Source: Ulva prolifera (Eukaryota > Chlorophyta > Ulvophyceae > Ulvales > Ulvaceae). Taken from it: a DNA stretch of 64,000 bases. Of this stretch, positions 36,008-47,207 are shown in pieces. The position numbers and the translations under genes were made by a program. The notes under the pieces are model-generated. The model worked only from the letters and a program-made list of their open reading frames with translations. It did no database searches and was not told the origin of the DNA. The first letter of the stretch is position 1; every line of letters starts with the position of its first letter. The stretch covers positions 10,310,985 to 10,374,984 of the forward strand of contig CM041196.1 in the NCBI GenBank assembly GCA_023078555.1, given 5' to 3'.

Positions 36008-39000
36008 TCATGCCAGCGCAGCAAGATAGGGCACAAGCACAGCCTGGTCCCGAGGAATCAGCCACTGCCACAGCGCCCGCAGCGGCCGGACAAGGAACTC
36101 CACACATTCTGCATCACCCTCTATCTCCAGATCCCGCCATAGCTCAAACAACGCCTGCACAACCTTGTCCCTCCCAGCACTCGGCTTCACGCCATCCACC
36201 CCAACAACAGCCGCAATGGTTCGGTCTAGCACCCTCAGAGGCATATCCCAAGCTGGACCGGCCCTGCTTGCCCCTGCCCCTCCAGGCCACGCAGAAAAGT
36301 CTGCCACATCCATGAGTCCAACCTCGTCCTGCCGCGCTCGATCTGCATACCACGCCACCAGCGCCACAAGCGTGAGCTTCCACCGCACCACCCGCGAGGT
36401 TTCGGCGCCCACGGCGTGTCCGCCGCCGTCCGTGGCCGGCCCTTCCGCCGCTCCACGCGCAGCGTCCAGCAGCTCCAGAACCGCCTCCGCGGCCACAGAT
36501 CCGGCCCCCGCCCCGCCACCGACTGCCGCAGCACACGCCGCTGCAGCCGCAACCCACTCCCCCGGCATCTCCGAGGCAGTGGCTACAGGTGCACCCTGGG
36601 CGATGTCCCGCAGCAGCTGCGCTGCGGCCGGGCGGTGAACAGGGAGATCTCGGCTGACGACCCCGAACGCGAGCCACCGCATGCATGGCTGACATGCGGA
36701 GCCCCCGCACTCGCCGGAGGCAGGTGCTGAATCCGGCGCAACTAACTCTTCGTGGAGGGTTTTGGCCGGCAGCGCCGAGAACGCACTCGCGAGGCACGAC
36801 CAACCCCACATCTGCAGCTCTGGCGCGGTGGGAGCTGCCGGGAAGGTGTGGACCGGTCTGCCGGACGCCCACACCGCCAGCGCGGCCGCCGCGGTCTCCT
36901 CATCCGCGTCCGCGTCATCCGCGTCCGCGTCATCCGCCGCGAACATGCATGCTCGCCGCAGCAGCATCGCAGCCCCGTCCGATGCGTCTGTCAGCACCAA
37001 GCCTGTGAGGGAGGCAAGCTCTGGCCCCTGCAGCAGTGCCGCACAGGGGAGCCGCCACAGCAGGTCAGCAGGCTCTGGCATGACCCTCACGGACCCCTCT
37101 CCCCATGCGGCGGGGATGCCGGCTGACCTGAGGAGCTTCTGGAGCAGCAGCAGAACCTTCTCCTGCAGCCGCTGCTGCTCCGGCCGCGCCGCCACGCTGT
37201 GGCGGAAGATCTGCTTGGCGCACGCCGCGGCCCCAGCACACACAGCACACAGCTGCACTGCGCCCATCAGCGGCACGTCGTGCGCGGCGTGTGTGGCGCT
37301 CCCACCGCCGCCTGCTGTCGTCGCCGCCTCCTCAGCACGCAGCAGCAGGCAGTCCTGCGCCGGAGGGGGCAGCATGGCGAGGAGCTGCGGCAGCCGCGCG
37401 AACGCATGCATGCGGACGTACAGCGGCAGCGCCCCCCACGCGGCAGCGGAGCGCGCCACGCCCGCAAGCCACAGTGCCGGTCCCGCCCCGCGGTGGTGTC
37501 CGTGTACCAGCACCACGTTCATCAGCTCCACGCGGGCGCACCCATGCAGGAGCGCCTCGTCCGCCGTGCCGCATGCATGCTCGGCATGCATGTGGTGCTG
37601 TAGAGCCGCGGCCCAGTTGGCCTGCGCGACCCATGGCGCACGCGCGAGCGAGGCGGCGGCGGCGGTGAGGGCTGCGGGCGATGGGGCGGCGGAGGTGGCG
37701 GTAGGGTTGAGGAGGACGCGCGGAGCGACGGCTGCCATCGCGCCGTCTGCCGGGAAGCTCGCGAGAGGCTTGAGTGCGGAGGTGGTGGCCCCCAGCTGCG
37801 ACGCAGACGCTCGGACCTCCTGCAGCGTGCCGCAGAAGTCAGCGGCGAAGCAGGGAGCGTCGCGTGGCGAGATGGCAGCGCGCACTGGCGACAGGACACA
37901 CATGCATTCACAGCATGCAGGAGAAGGCAGATCACCTCAGGCTGCGCCAGAAGCAGGCTGCCCTATTGTCAACATGCGAACGTCGCTGCAGTGCATGTAT
38001 GGTATACTAGCATGCCGATGTGTGGTCAAACCACTACAGGGGGTGCCTGTGGACTCGAATGATCAATCACCGCACTTTGCAAGGGGCTGGGATATCATGT
38101 GAAACCCAACACAACAATATGGTGCACAGATCAGATCAAGGCGCACCCTGCAACAGCTAGCGAGCAGCGTCGCCGGCAAGCCCCCCGCGCCGACCCCCAC
38201 CGCCAGGGCCTCCCACGCCTTCAGCGCCGCCTTCCCGACACCCACCACGGCCGCCGCGCCGCCCTCCGGCGCCGCCAGCGCCACCCCGACGAGGTCCGCA
38301 CATGCATGCGCGACGCCCGCCGCCGCCAGCTGCGAGCGCTGCAGTTTCTTCGCGCGTTGCAGCGCGGCCGGCAGCTCGTCCACAAACTCCAGCGCATGCG
38401 TAGCCGCGGCTTTGAGAGCCGCGGTTGCAGCAGCCACTGGGTCGCCTGAATCCGCGGGGGCCCCCTCTGAGGGAGTCTGGGAGGCTAGGTGTTGCGCTGT
38501 CGAGTGGCCGTGGAGGGCGGTGTGGAGGGAGAAGGTGGCGGCGGCGGCCTTGGCGCGGGCAGCGGCGGCGAGGTCGCAGCCGTCCCTCGGGTTTGCCCAC
38601 GCCGCTGCTGCCAGGTCCGCCTTCAGGATGAGGTCTATATGGCCCTGAAGCACCATCCACATCAATGAGGCACGTGTGCTTCGCCAGACAGGAGCAGATG
38701 GAAGATGGGCTCATGGGCATGAAATGCTTTGCGAACCGCCGGCGAGGGTATGATCCAAAACCTTCCTGCGTAATAGCGAACGTGGAGCTGCATGAGTGGG
38801 TCAGCAGGTTGAGGCGCACCTGCAGGCCATGCTTCTGCAGCGTGGCCAGCAGGCGCGGCATGCATGCGAGCGCGGCGGCCTCGGCGCCACGCGGCGCCGC
38901 CGCCGGCTCCGCGCGTGCCACCTGCAGCACTGCAACGACGAGAACGGCCAGTAGGTCCCCCTCCTCTGGCGTGCAGGCCTCTAGGAGCTGCAGCAGCACG

Positions 39001-42000
39001 CGCACGGCGGCCGCCTCACACGCCGCAGCCTCATTGCCCTCGAGCTGCGCCACCGCATCAACGCCCGCCTGCAGCTCCGCGTCCAGCGCGGCGGACCAGC
39101 CCTCCGGCAGCTTGCGCACGACGACCGCGACGTGGTCATGCATGGCCGGCATGCATTCGGTGAGTATGTGCACCGTCAGCGTGAACACGCGCCGCACGAG
39201 GTCGAGCGCGGCCGGGCGCTGCTTGCGGTGGCGCATGCCGTACCCGGCCGCGAGGTCCCCCAAAGCCACAAGCTCGGCCGCGGCGGCATCGGCGTCGGCC
39301 CCGGCGTCGGCTACGATGCGCGCAAGCACCGCGGACGTGGCGGCAGTCACCGACGCGGCGTCCGCGTCTGCTTGCGCACCGATGATGGCCACAGCCCCCG
39401 CCGCAGCGCCTGCGGCTACAGGCGGTGGTGAGGCGGGTGCCTTGAGAATGGCTAGAAGGGCCTCTGTGGACTCGGAGGGGCTTCCGGGGGGTAATGGGGT
39501 CACGGCGAACAGTGCCCCGAGAGCTAGGGGCGCGTTGCGTGCGGCGTTGTTGGACTTCGATTGCAGCAGCTGCGTGATCGATGTGTGTAGTTGGGTGTCG
39601 GTGGAGCCTCCAGTCTCTAGCGCCCTGCAGAAGCACGTCTCCAGTCGAAACAGAGGCCCACAGCATTGCTCCTGACGTCAGCTGAGGTACCGCTCAGCAT
39701 GTGCTGGTGGCAATAATGCGGCTATGCCTGCCGTTGAGACCGCTCAGCATTCGGCCCAAATGCGTGGATTGAAGTTGATGGGCAGGCAAAGATGGCTGTA
39801 GTCTGCTGGCGGTGAGGGGGGTGCAGGTGTATGTCGGAATCATGGACGCTTTGCGGGAAGCTCTCGGCAAGGCTGCCTCATGTACGCGCCATCGCAGAAG
39901 GCCTGAGCCACAACAGAAGCGACCGGCGTCTCCCGCACACCGTCGATCAATGGCCCATCAGACACAGCGAAGCACAGCGAGCTCGACAGGAGAGCATCCT
40001 GTTATTGCTCTTTGACATTGATGCACAATGGACGACTTCAGATCTGCGACGCCTGGCTGAAGAACCAAACAAAGAATGATCGTTGAGCAAGACGACACAC
40101 AGTGGACATCTACGACGTGGCCGGTGCGGCCGCATTTTGAAAGGGGACGACTCACAGTGGAGCATTTCCTAGCACTGCCTAGGACGCCTTGCACACTGCA
40201 TCCTCCCTGCGCATGCATGCCGACGCACAGCACAGCACAGCACAGCACGGGGCGAAGCTGCGCACCAGTTGATGAAGCCGCCAAAGGCCGCCTGCACCGT
40301 GGCCAGAGGCGTCTCATTGCCGAGCTCTGGGACGGCGCTCCAGTGCGTCGAGTCCAGCGCGTGCTGCAGCGCCGCCATGCTGTGCTGCGCCATGCTGTGC
40401 TGCGCCGTGCTGTGCTGCGCCGAGCTGTGCTGCGGCGTGGCGCCCAGCGCGCACAGCTCGAGCTGCAGCAGCGCGTTGCCGGGGTGGCGCTCGAGCAGCT
40501 TGGCTGGGAGCATGTCCGAGAGGCGCTTCTGGAGGGCTGCGAGCTGGCTGCTGCTGGTGGCCTGGGGCGCCGCGGTGGCCACGAGCGCGCGCCGGTGTGC
40601 GTGCTCGTGGGCAAGGGCATGCACTGCGAGCGCCTCGAAGCATGGCAGGTGCTCTGGCGAGGCGCCGTCAAGGCTCGGCTGCACAGCACAGCATGGCTAT
40701 CACGCACAGCAAAGCATGGCTGACCTTCGTTGTCACAACAAATAAGACAGCAGAATTTGATGCTAGTATGGATGGCACATGCATGTCAGGTCGAGTGCTT
40801 CAGCAACCCTGTGCCGGACGGCCGACCGCCGCAGCATTACGATCAGAACAAAGCAGCACCCCCGGTCCTGCCGGGACACTCCACACCTGGAAGAACTGCA
40901 TTACGGAAGCATTTGCACAAGGGAGCAGGGGCACAGCATCCCAGGGAGACGACACCTCCGCAGCCCCCCTGTAGCCACAGCCCACCCTGCACAGCTGGTT
41001 CCACACAGTCCCGCATGCATGCAGTCGCGGTTATGACACGATCCCCCCGTAGCCACAGCGCACCTCGCACAGCTCCCGCAGCGGCCGCTCCGCCTCCAGC
41101 TCCTCCACGAGGTCCAGCGGCCATTGCGCGGCGGCGGCCGCCGCCGCGGCGCGCACGCCCGCGTCGCTGTGCCGCAGCGCGCCCCACAATAGCGCGAGCG
41201 CGTTCTGGGCCTGCTCGGCATGCTCGCGTGCGCCGGGGGCGCCGTGCGCGAGGGTGAGGAGCCACTGCGCGCGTGCCAGCGGCGGCTCCGGCAGCTTGGG
41301 GCGCACGGCGGCGATGACGCGCCACGCGCCATACATGTCCAGAGCCTCCTGCAGAGTCGCCGTGTACGTGTTGACTTGCTGAAGTAGCGCAGGCAAGGTG
41401 GGGGCAAGCAACGAATCCGGGTTTTGCAGCGCAGGCATCCGAGGACATGTGGAAATACAGCGCGGTCGTGGAGGAGCGGCGAGGCCGTTCTGGAGCTACG
41501 TAATCAGGCGAGCGCCTCTGAACGAGGGGGCCGATGCGTCCACGGCCTTCGGAATGGGGTGGGCATTCCATGATTGATCGCATGTAACTGAGCTCAGGAG
41601 CCCGCACAGTCTGGCGTGCTACAAGACGTCAGCGCATGAGCTACTCAGCAAAGCTATTCAGATCAGATGGCGGCAGCCCGCCTGCTGGCACATTGCGCCG
41701 ATCGCCTCCAGCCCGGTCGCAGCCGCCGCATCGTCATCATCGCGCAGCGCCCCATGCATCACACTCACGAGGTCCGCCGCTTTGTCCGGGGACTCCCTCG
41801 CCACGGCCACGGCGGCCGCCGCAACGGCGCGCCGCAGGCTCACGGCGCCGGGCCCGTCGCCTCCGCGCCCGGCCGCCACCGCCTCCGGGGACGGCGTCTC
41901 AAACGCGAGCAACGCGGCACGCAGCCGCTGGTAGCCACGGCCGGTCGCGAGCCACAGCGTCAGCAGCATGCGGATGCCCAGCGCATGCATGAGCGGGCCA

Positions 42001-43732
42001 TTGGCCTCCGCGAGGAGCTGCGCGCAGACCCCGAAGAAGGGCCCGTCGAGGTAAGGGGACTGTGCGGTGACTGCCAAGAGCACGAATGGGAGGAGGAGCG
42101 TGGCCGGGTGTGAAGCACCTGCGGCACTTGAGGCGGCGGCCAGGACGGACTGAGCAGTATCAAGGAGGAAAGGGAACAGCGAGATGATGCTGTCTGGTGC
42201 TGCGTATGCACACGCTGCGAGCGATTCCGCGGCTGCGAGAGCGCAGTCGGGGTCCGGGTGACGGAGGAGTGTGGCTACATGTGCTACAAGTAGCGGCTGC
42301 GGTGAAAAGGGTAGAGGAGCGTCGCTGGGAGAGCAGCGGGCGTGGGACGGAGGGGTATCTGCGTCGGAGGGGCAGCAGCCTGGCGGCTGTGGCCACAGGG
42401 ACTGCGTGGACAGTGCTGCGGAGACCGCTGCGAATCTCTCCTGCTTTGCACCGGGCGGGATGGAGGCTGCGGCGCGGTGGGTGAGGGAGCGGAGGAAACG
42501 GATCGTGGCTGAGGTGTGATGAACGCTGTGCACATGCAAAGCAAGTGCACTGTGGGCTTCAAGGGAGGGGTATGGCAATTGAAGGGCCGTGGGCTGTGGC
42601 CACCCAGTGGGGATCAAGCGGAGAAGGGACCGCGAGGTCTCTTGATTGGATGCCGGTGCGGGGATAGAGAGGTGGTGGATCAGCTGAGGCCTGATGCAGC
42701 TGAGGAGCGCGGTGGGGCTTTGACCTGGCTGAGAGGAGAGAGCCTGGAGCATGATGCACAGCATCTGCAGCATGGGACCTTCCGCTGCTGTGGCTGAGGC
42801 AGACACGACGCCTGCGACAAGGTGTGTGATGGCAGAGTGCAGCATCTGTGCGTCTGTGCCCGCCTTGGGCGCAGCTGCGACGGTGGCAGCAGCGAGGGTG
42901 AGCCGGTGCGGAGCGCCAGGAACAGAGCACTTTGGAAGCATGGATACCATCGCCAGGAGCGCGCGAGACTTGAGCGACGCTGGGCTTGAGGGCCACTCGG
43001 GATACTGGAGAAGATCGAGGAGGTGAATAGGGACGTCTGAAGCACAGCTGACCTGATTGACGGTCTCCAGGTGTATGACCATGCACGACACCACAGTTGG
43101 GAGGCATAGCGGACAGAGAGATGCAGCCCGCGCCAAAGCAGATGTTGTGGCCTGAGAAAGGTCATTTCCACCTGATAGGCATCGTAGTATGAACGGCGTC
43201 AAATGGGAGAGGCAGGCTTCTGTTCGGTCGCGCGACGCTTGCGGCGAAGCAAGGCGCATAAGCAAGTTCTGCAAGCAATCTCCCAGATGGAGCTCCAGAT
43301 GGGGTGCAGTCTCAGCTATGGTCAGGAATGGGTCCCCTGGATCGAGATCTGCGAGGACTGCTGAAGTGGCGCTGAGAAACAAGTCTGTAATGGACGATAG
43401 CAGCAGCTGCGCAATGCTGGCCGCTGTGACTCTTGCGATTCCCACAAGGAGGCTAATAGCTTTCACATGATACCCCGGTGTGTCCAGTACTGTTGACAGC
43501 ACGTCCAGAGCTGCGGAGACAACCACCTGCATTTATGACTTGTGGACCATATCAGTGACACTAAGCTGTCCAGCAACAACATCGAAGAATTTCAGCACAC
43601 CTCATCACGGCAGCTCAACAGCTTGTTTAAGCGATCGAATAAATCCGTAGAGCCACCGTTCGTGGTGAGCTGCTGCTTCACGGCCGCGTACCGCAAAGGC
43701 ACAGGGATGCCCGCAAGGCGATCGATGTCCAT
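36008..43732 (-). CDS. RST1: RST1/focadhesin homologue, large ARM/HEAT-repeat protein
   Basis: Seven minus-strand exons, 43601-43732, 41682-43526, 41064-41378, 40266-40678, 38820-39624, 38147-38644 and 36008-37819, total 5,820 nt (1,939 aa) in one frame; Arabidopsis RST1 is about 1,840 aa. The protein is nearly all helical repeat. Diagnostic parts: a DUF3730-like stretch (LLPFVLLAVTAQSPYLDG; LGIRMLLTLWLATGRGYQRL), LEAIGAMCQQ followed by YGAWRVIAAV as in focadhesin, and a C-terminal ANWAAALQHHM segment as in RST1. In plants RST1 works with RIPR as a cofactor linking the cytoplasmic exosome to the Ski complex in RNA decay; that role is inferred. Exon 2 ends at an apparent GC donor. The acceptor of exon 7 was chosen for phase among several candidates. 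Exon 4 holds a 15-bp tandem repeat. Confidence 0.86.
40373..40437 (-). repeat. 15-bp tandem repeat inside RST1 exon 4
   Basis: Four copies of a GCTGTGCTGCGCCAT-like unit encode repeated S-x-A-Q-H pentapeptides in frame. The period is a multiple of three, so copy-number change would not shift the frame. CACAGCACAG repeats also flank the exon on its 3' intron side (40227-40248). Confidence 0.9.
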
Positions 43733-45292
43733 GATCAGCACTCACGAAACAGTTTATGTGACGGTCCTCTTCGGAACTTGCGTAGACAGTACAAGCAGGT
43801 TCACTGAGCACAGACAGGACCGAGAATAAGCGTTTGTACAGGAATTCGCTTGCAACAGCAACAACAGCTGGTCTGGCTTGCACAGTCACAATTGTCTGGC
43901 TCTGCATGCGGGTTGTCGAGCGCATGCACGTTTTGGGCATTATGCTTCTGTGTTGCAGACTCTTCATGCGTCGATACACATCGCAGAAGGATGCCTTCTT
44001 GCGCCCCTCGGCTACCCACTGCCTCTCGATGCATGAACCAGACCATCTCGCATGGCGCCCAGACACGATCCACCCTTGCAAGACGCTGCCGCTTTCGATT
44101 CCTCCACTTCCGGAGACGCTTTGCAAGCAATAAGATGGTGCTGCTCAGCGGGGCCTAGATGCGTCCGGAGCTCTGGGCGTCGCGACGGTGTCGTTGACCA
44201 GTCACAGATCAACACATCCCAGTCCTGATATCTTTCACAGCCCCAACAATGCAAATACGCCTCCTGTATCTGCGTTCTGCATGCACGCCAGAAACGCTGC
44301 AATCCTGTTTCTGGCGCCAAGGGAGGACAGTCGCAATGCCTGAAAGCTTTGCAGCAAGCCATGCACGCCACAATAGCATTGAATGGTAACTGCGGTTGCC
44401 GCTTGAGATTGCAATGAAGTCTGTAGTATGTCTTGGTCATTGTATGAATCTCCGAGTGCTGAAAGCTGTCTCTGCATCCAAAGTGTCCAGGGCAGGACCA
44501 TGCACCCCGGGCGGATGTCACACCGTTTAGCCGAAATCATAAGCATCGCATGGAGACATCACATGATGAAGTTTATGCATCAGAGGTCATCATGATCACA
44601 TGCCTTCGTTCATTGGCCACATTGTGGTGGTTGCGTCCACACGAGTGGTCTTGTAGACACCAGTCGAACAAATGACATTGTATACAGAGCTGCAAGGTGG
44701 TTGGTGCATCATCTGTAAACACAAACCGGGTGAATCAACGCCGAAGCCAGAATAAAGGGGACCAGCAGTTGCAACATGCAGTGAAGTGTGTTTTCAGGCA
44801 GTGTGTGCCTGCAGTCATCTCCCAGGAGGTGCACACAGTTATAGGGCCCTATGAACAAGCTCAGCCTTGACTTGCCTGAGTGTGGCGCTGATGGCTTACA
44901 TGACCCAGAAAAACCGGAATGGTGTCACGGCCGCTCGCAGCAAGCGTTGACGGGATCAGACAGAACTCGCAGCACCGGTGGCAGCACCGGTGGTGTGTGA
45001 AAGCTGTTGAGATTACACTATACTGCACAACAGCCCCTTATGACTATAGCCATGAGGATGTAAGAAGAAGCAGCATCATCTCAGTGGGTACACCATTAAG
45101 CAGGGCTTTCAGGCAAGCCAAGACTTCCAGCTACGTCAGATCACCTACATCATCAGCCGGCTGTCCTTGATGTGACATGCATGTTGTACTGCCATTGATA
45201 CACATCATCATAGTGGTTGTGGCCCTGTCAGAGGAATATGAGATGCACATGCCTGGGTATTACGCACGACACCACTGAGTGTGAATTACATT
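43733..45292. other. Intergenic: RST1 upstream region to the LTR element
   Basis: Should contain the RST1 promoter. Open frames at 43834-44133 (+) and 44012-44521 (-) show no recognised domain and no consistent splice partners. No supported gene. Confidence 0.5.
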
Positions 45293-45297
45293 GAATG

Positions 45298-45500
45298 TGA
45301 TGCCATTTCGCTGAAGCTGCAATGTACCTCGTTATCTCGAGTACTGCAGCGCTGCGGGCTGCTGCCAGGTTGGCACAGCTGACACTGTTCTGAACACAAT
45401 AGGTACATAAGGCAAGACGCCACAGTTTACCTACGGATTTCGATTCAGTATTCTCTTCGTTATCTCGTGTAAACATTACTATCTATCCTCAACGGCTTCA
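45298..45500 (+). repeat. 5' LTR
   Basis: 203 bp, TGATGCC...GGCTTCA, identical to the 3' copy. Short for a Gypsy LTR. Promoter elements inside were not identified. Confidence 0.97.
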
Positions 45501-45502
45501 GT

Positions 45503-45516
45503 TGGTATCGGTGAAG
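45503..45516 (+). promoter_or_regulatory. Putative primer-binding site
   Basis: TGGTATCGGTGAAG starts two bases after the 5' LTR. TGGTATC is the start of the usual initiator-Met tRNA primer site in plant retroelements (TGGTATCAGAGC), but the following bases differ. The primer may be an algal initiator tRNA with a different end, or another tRNA ending GATACCA. Confidence 0.5.
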
Positions 45517-45538
45517 TTTCACTTTGATCGCGTGCACT

Positions 45539-45883
45539 ATGCCCCACGGGGTTAAAGGTTTGAACCCGATGCTTCAAATGCACGCGTATCATGATAGTTT
45601 TGTTGCTACTATCGACAACATTTCTGAGTCAATTTACGATCCCCAATCGGAGTGTCTCGGGTTGCTTGTGTTGGGCTCCCGTGACGCCGCCCGTATAGTG
45701 TTGCTATGTGCACGAGTGTTAGTTTTGGTGGACGAATTCTCGAATTGCCGTGATTTTTCGTCTGCGATTAACTTCTGTCGACACGTACGTTATACGTTAG
45801 GAAGGCGCAAAGTCTTGAATGTCGGCGCCGGATTGCTCCGGGCCGTTGTTCACATGTGGGCGAGTGCTCCGCACCCCACATAA
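45539..45883 (+). CDS. Small leader ORF (114 aa) upstream of gag
   Basis: ATG to TAA in the element's leader, starting 39 nt after the 5' LTR. The product is soluble-looking with several Cys and a hydrophobic middle (LGLLVLGSRDAARIVLLCA); no known domain. Its length in a region that need not code is suggestive, and an extra ORF before gag would be unusual for Gypsy elements. It could also be chance or an intron-removed leader. Confidence 0.4.
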   Translation: MPHGVKGLNPMLQMHAYHDSFVATIDNISESIYDPQSECLGLLVLGSRDAARIVLLCARVLVLVDEFSNCRDFSSAINFCRHVRYTLGRRKVLNVGAGLLRAVVHMWASAPHPT

Positions 45884-45967
45884 AGCACGCTCGTCACATA
45901 CAAATGCTGATTTTCTGAGCAGCCCCGCACACACGGGCTTGTTCCATACTGGCTCATCGCTAGTATC

Positions 45968-46129
45968 ATGAATTTTGGTCGTTTGGAAGCTATTTTCGAT
46001 TGTCTACTCGCTAGAGCCGTACGTTGGGCGCTAGCTACGCCCCCTCGGCACGCCTCATCTAGCTTTTCCTATTTGTCGGCGGCCACCGACAATTCTAGGA
46101 CCTTAGTATGTCCTTTAGTAACCCTTTAA
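45968..46129 (+). CDS. Second small leader ORF (53 aa)
   Basis: ATG at 45968, TAA at 46127-46129. Ser/Ala/Leu-rich, no known domain. It overlaps the start of a 26-codon ORF at 46108 that is in frame with gag. Weak evidence; listed because the leader carries several consecutive ORFs. Confidence 0.25.
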   Translation: MNFGRLEAIFDCLLARAVRWALATPPRHASSSFSYLSAATDNSRTLVCPLVTL

Positions 46130-47199
46130 GGTCCCACAGAGGTCCTTCGAATATTCCGCGTCGCGAGTTTTCGCGATTGCGATCTTGAATGCATGTGCAC
46201 AAGCACTACCCCAAGCACGCATGCGCCCCATTTCAAAAGCGCGTGCTCGAGGCAACAGGCAATATGACGGTCTCTTTGATCTTCGAATTCGGTCGTGCTA
46301 CTCGTGCTGGTAGCCATCGTCCACCTCGTGTTCATTTATACGTCGACCCGGAACTAGATATGTCCCAAAACCAACCCACCGGTTCCGGATCTCAAGGACA
46401 AGGTAATCCACCATCATCCCACAATGTTCCTTCTACTAGTACGACGACAGGTGCAACTTTGAACCAGTTATTGCCAAAAGGTACTCTCTCTTTGCCCGAG
46501 TTTACTGGTACGCCTGAAACTCGTGTGCATGCATCGCACTTCTTGGCACGCGTCGAACGAGTTTTCGCATTGGAACGTTCACTTCCCGAGTATGCCAAGC
46601 TAGTTGCTGTGCAAAGTTGCTTTCCGCTGAGTTCGCCAGCATCCACGTGGTATCAGCTCAAGTTTCATGAGTTCTCGACGCTAGATGATTTTGTCGAAGC
46701 TTTTAAGAAGCGTTTCGGTGCCTCGGACATTGACACATCGTATTTGCGTCGCCAGTTTCGCCGCTTCCGTCAACATGACGGAGATACAGTGAACAAGTAT
46801 TATACAGCGTTATTACAGTTGTCGTCGCAAATTGCGTTGAACGGTACTGGTCTGTCCGACAGCGACATCGTGGACCAATTTGTCCACGGTCTCAAACCGG
46901 CATTGTCCGACTTGGTTTTCCACGAGCAGATCCGTGCTGGTCGCGCATACACGCTTGATGAAATTGTTAAAATTGCTGAAGACATTGAGCGCAGCGAACG
47001 CCTGAAGAATCGAAAGATTCCTGCCGGTGCTCCCGGTAAGAACGTGGCCCCGCAAGCCAATGCATTGCAGAAAACTGGCAAGTACAGTGCATACCACAAG
47101 AGCACATCGCATAATACTGACGATTGCAAGCGAGTGATTCAGTTGAAGAAAGAGGGTAAGTGGCGTGGTAAGCCAGTTGATAAAGCCCAAGCGAATTAA
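46108..47199 (+). CDS. gag: Gag polyprotein of the Gypsy element (with a preceding in-frame ORF)
   Basis: The main ORF runs from the ATG at 46189 to the TAA at 47197-47199 (336 aa). Residues ~90-260 form a retrotransposon Gag domain: a LPEFTGTPE start, WYQLKFHEFSTLDDFVEAF, YLRRQFRRFRQHDGDTVNKY and DQFVHGLKPALSDLV. Near the C-terminus, YHKSTSHNTDDC resembles a CxxH...HxxxxC knuckle, but the first Cys is Ser. A 26-codon ORF from the ATG at 46108 is in the same frame and ends in a TGA directly followed by the gag ATG (TGAATG). Either gag starts at 46189, or translation restarts or reads through there. An internal Met at 46360 would give a shorter Gag. Confidence 0.85.
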
Positions 47200-47207
47200 C
47201 TTTCGCT

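Noticed and set aside
35818-36315. Gln/Pro-rich plus-strand ORF
   Set aside because: It mostly overlaps the 3' part of RST1 and the minus-strand segment below it; composition is that of antisense GC-rich coding DNA.
36762-38102. Long plus-strand ORF (446 codons) opposite RST1 exons
   Set aside because: It is antisense to strongly supported RST1 coding sequence; GC-rich third positions on one strand remove stop codons on the other.
38665-39675. Plus-strand ORF of 336 codons
   Set aside because: Antisense shadow of RST1 exon 5, Ala/Ser/Arg-rich with no domain.
45228-45476. Identical 60-residue ORF at both ends of the retroelement
   Set aside because: It is the reverse-strand reading of the LTR, duplicated because the LTRs are identical.
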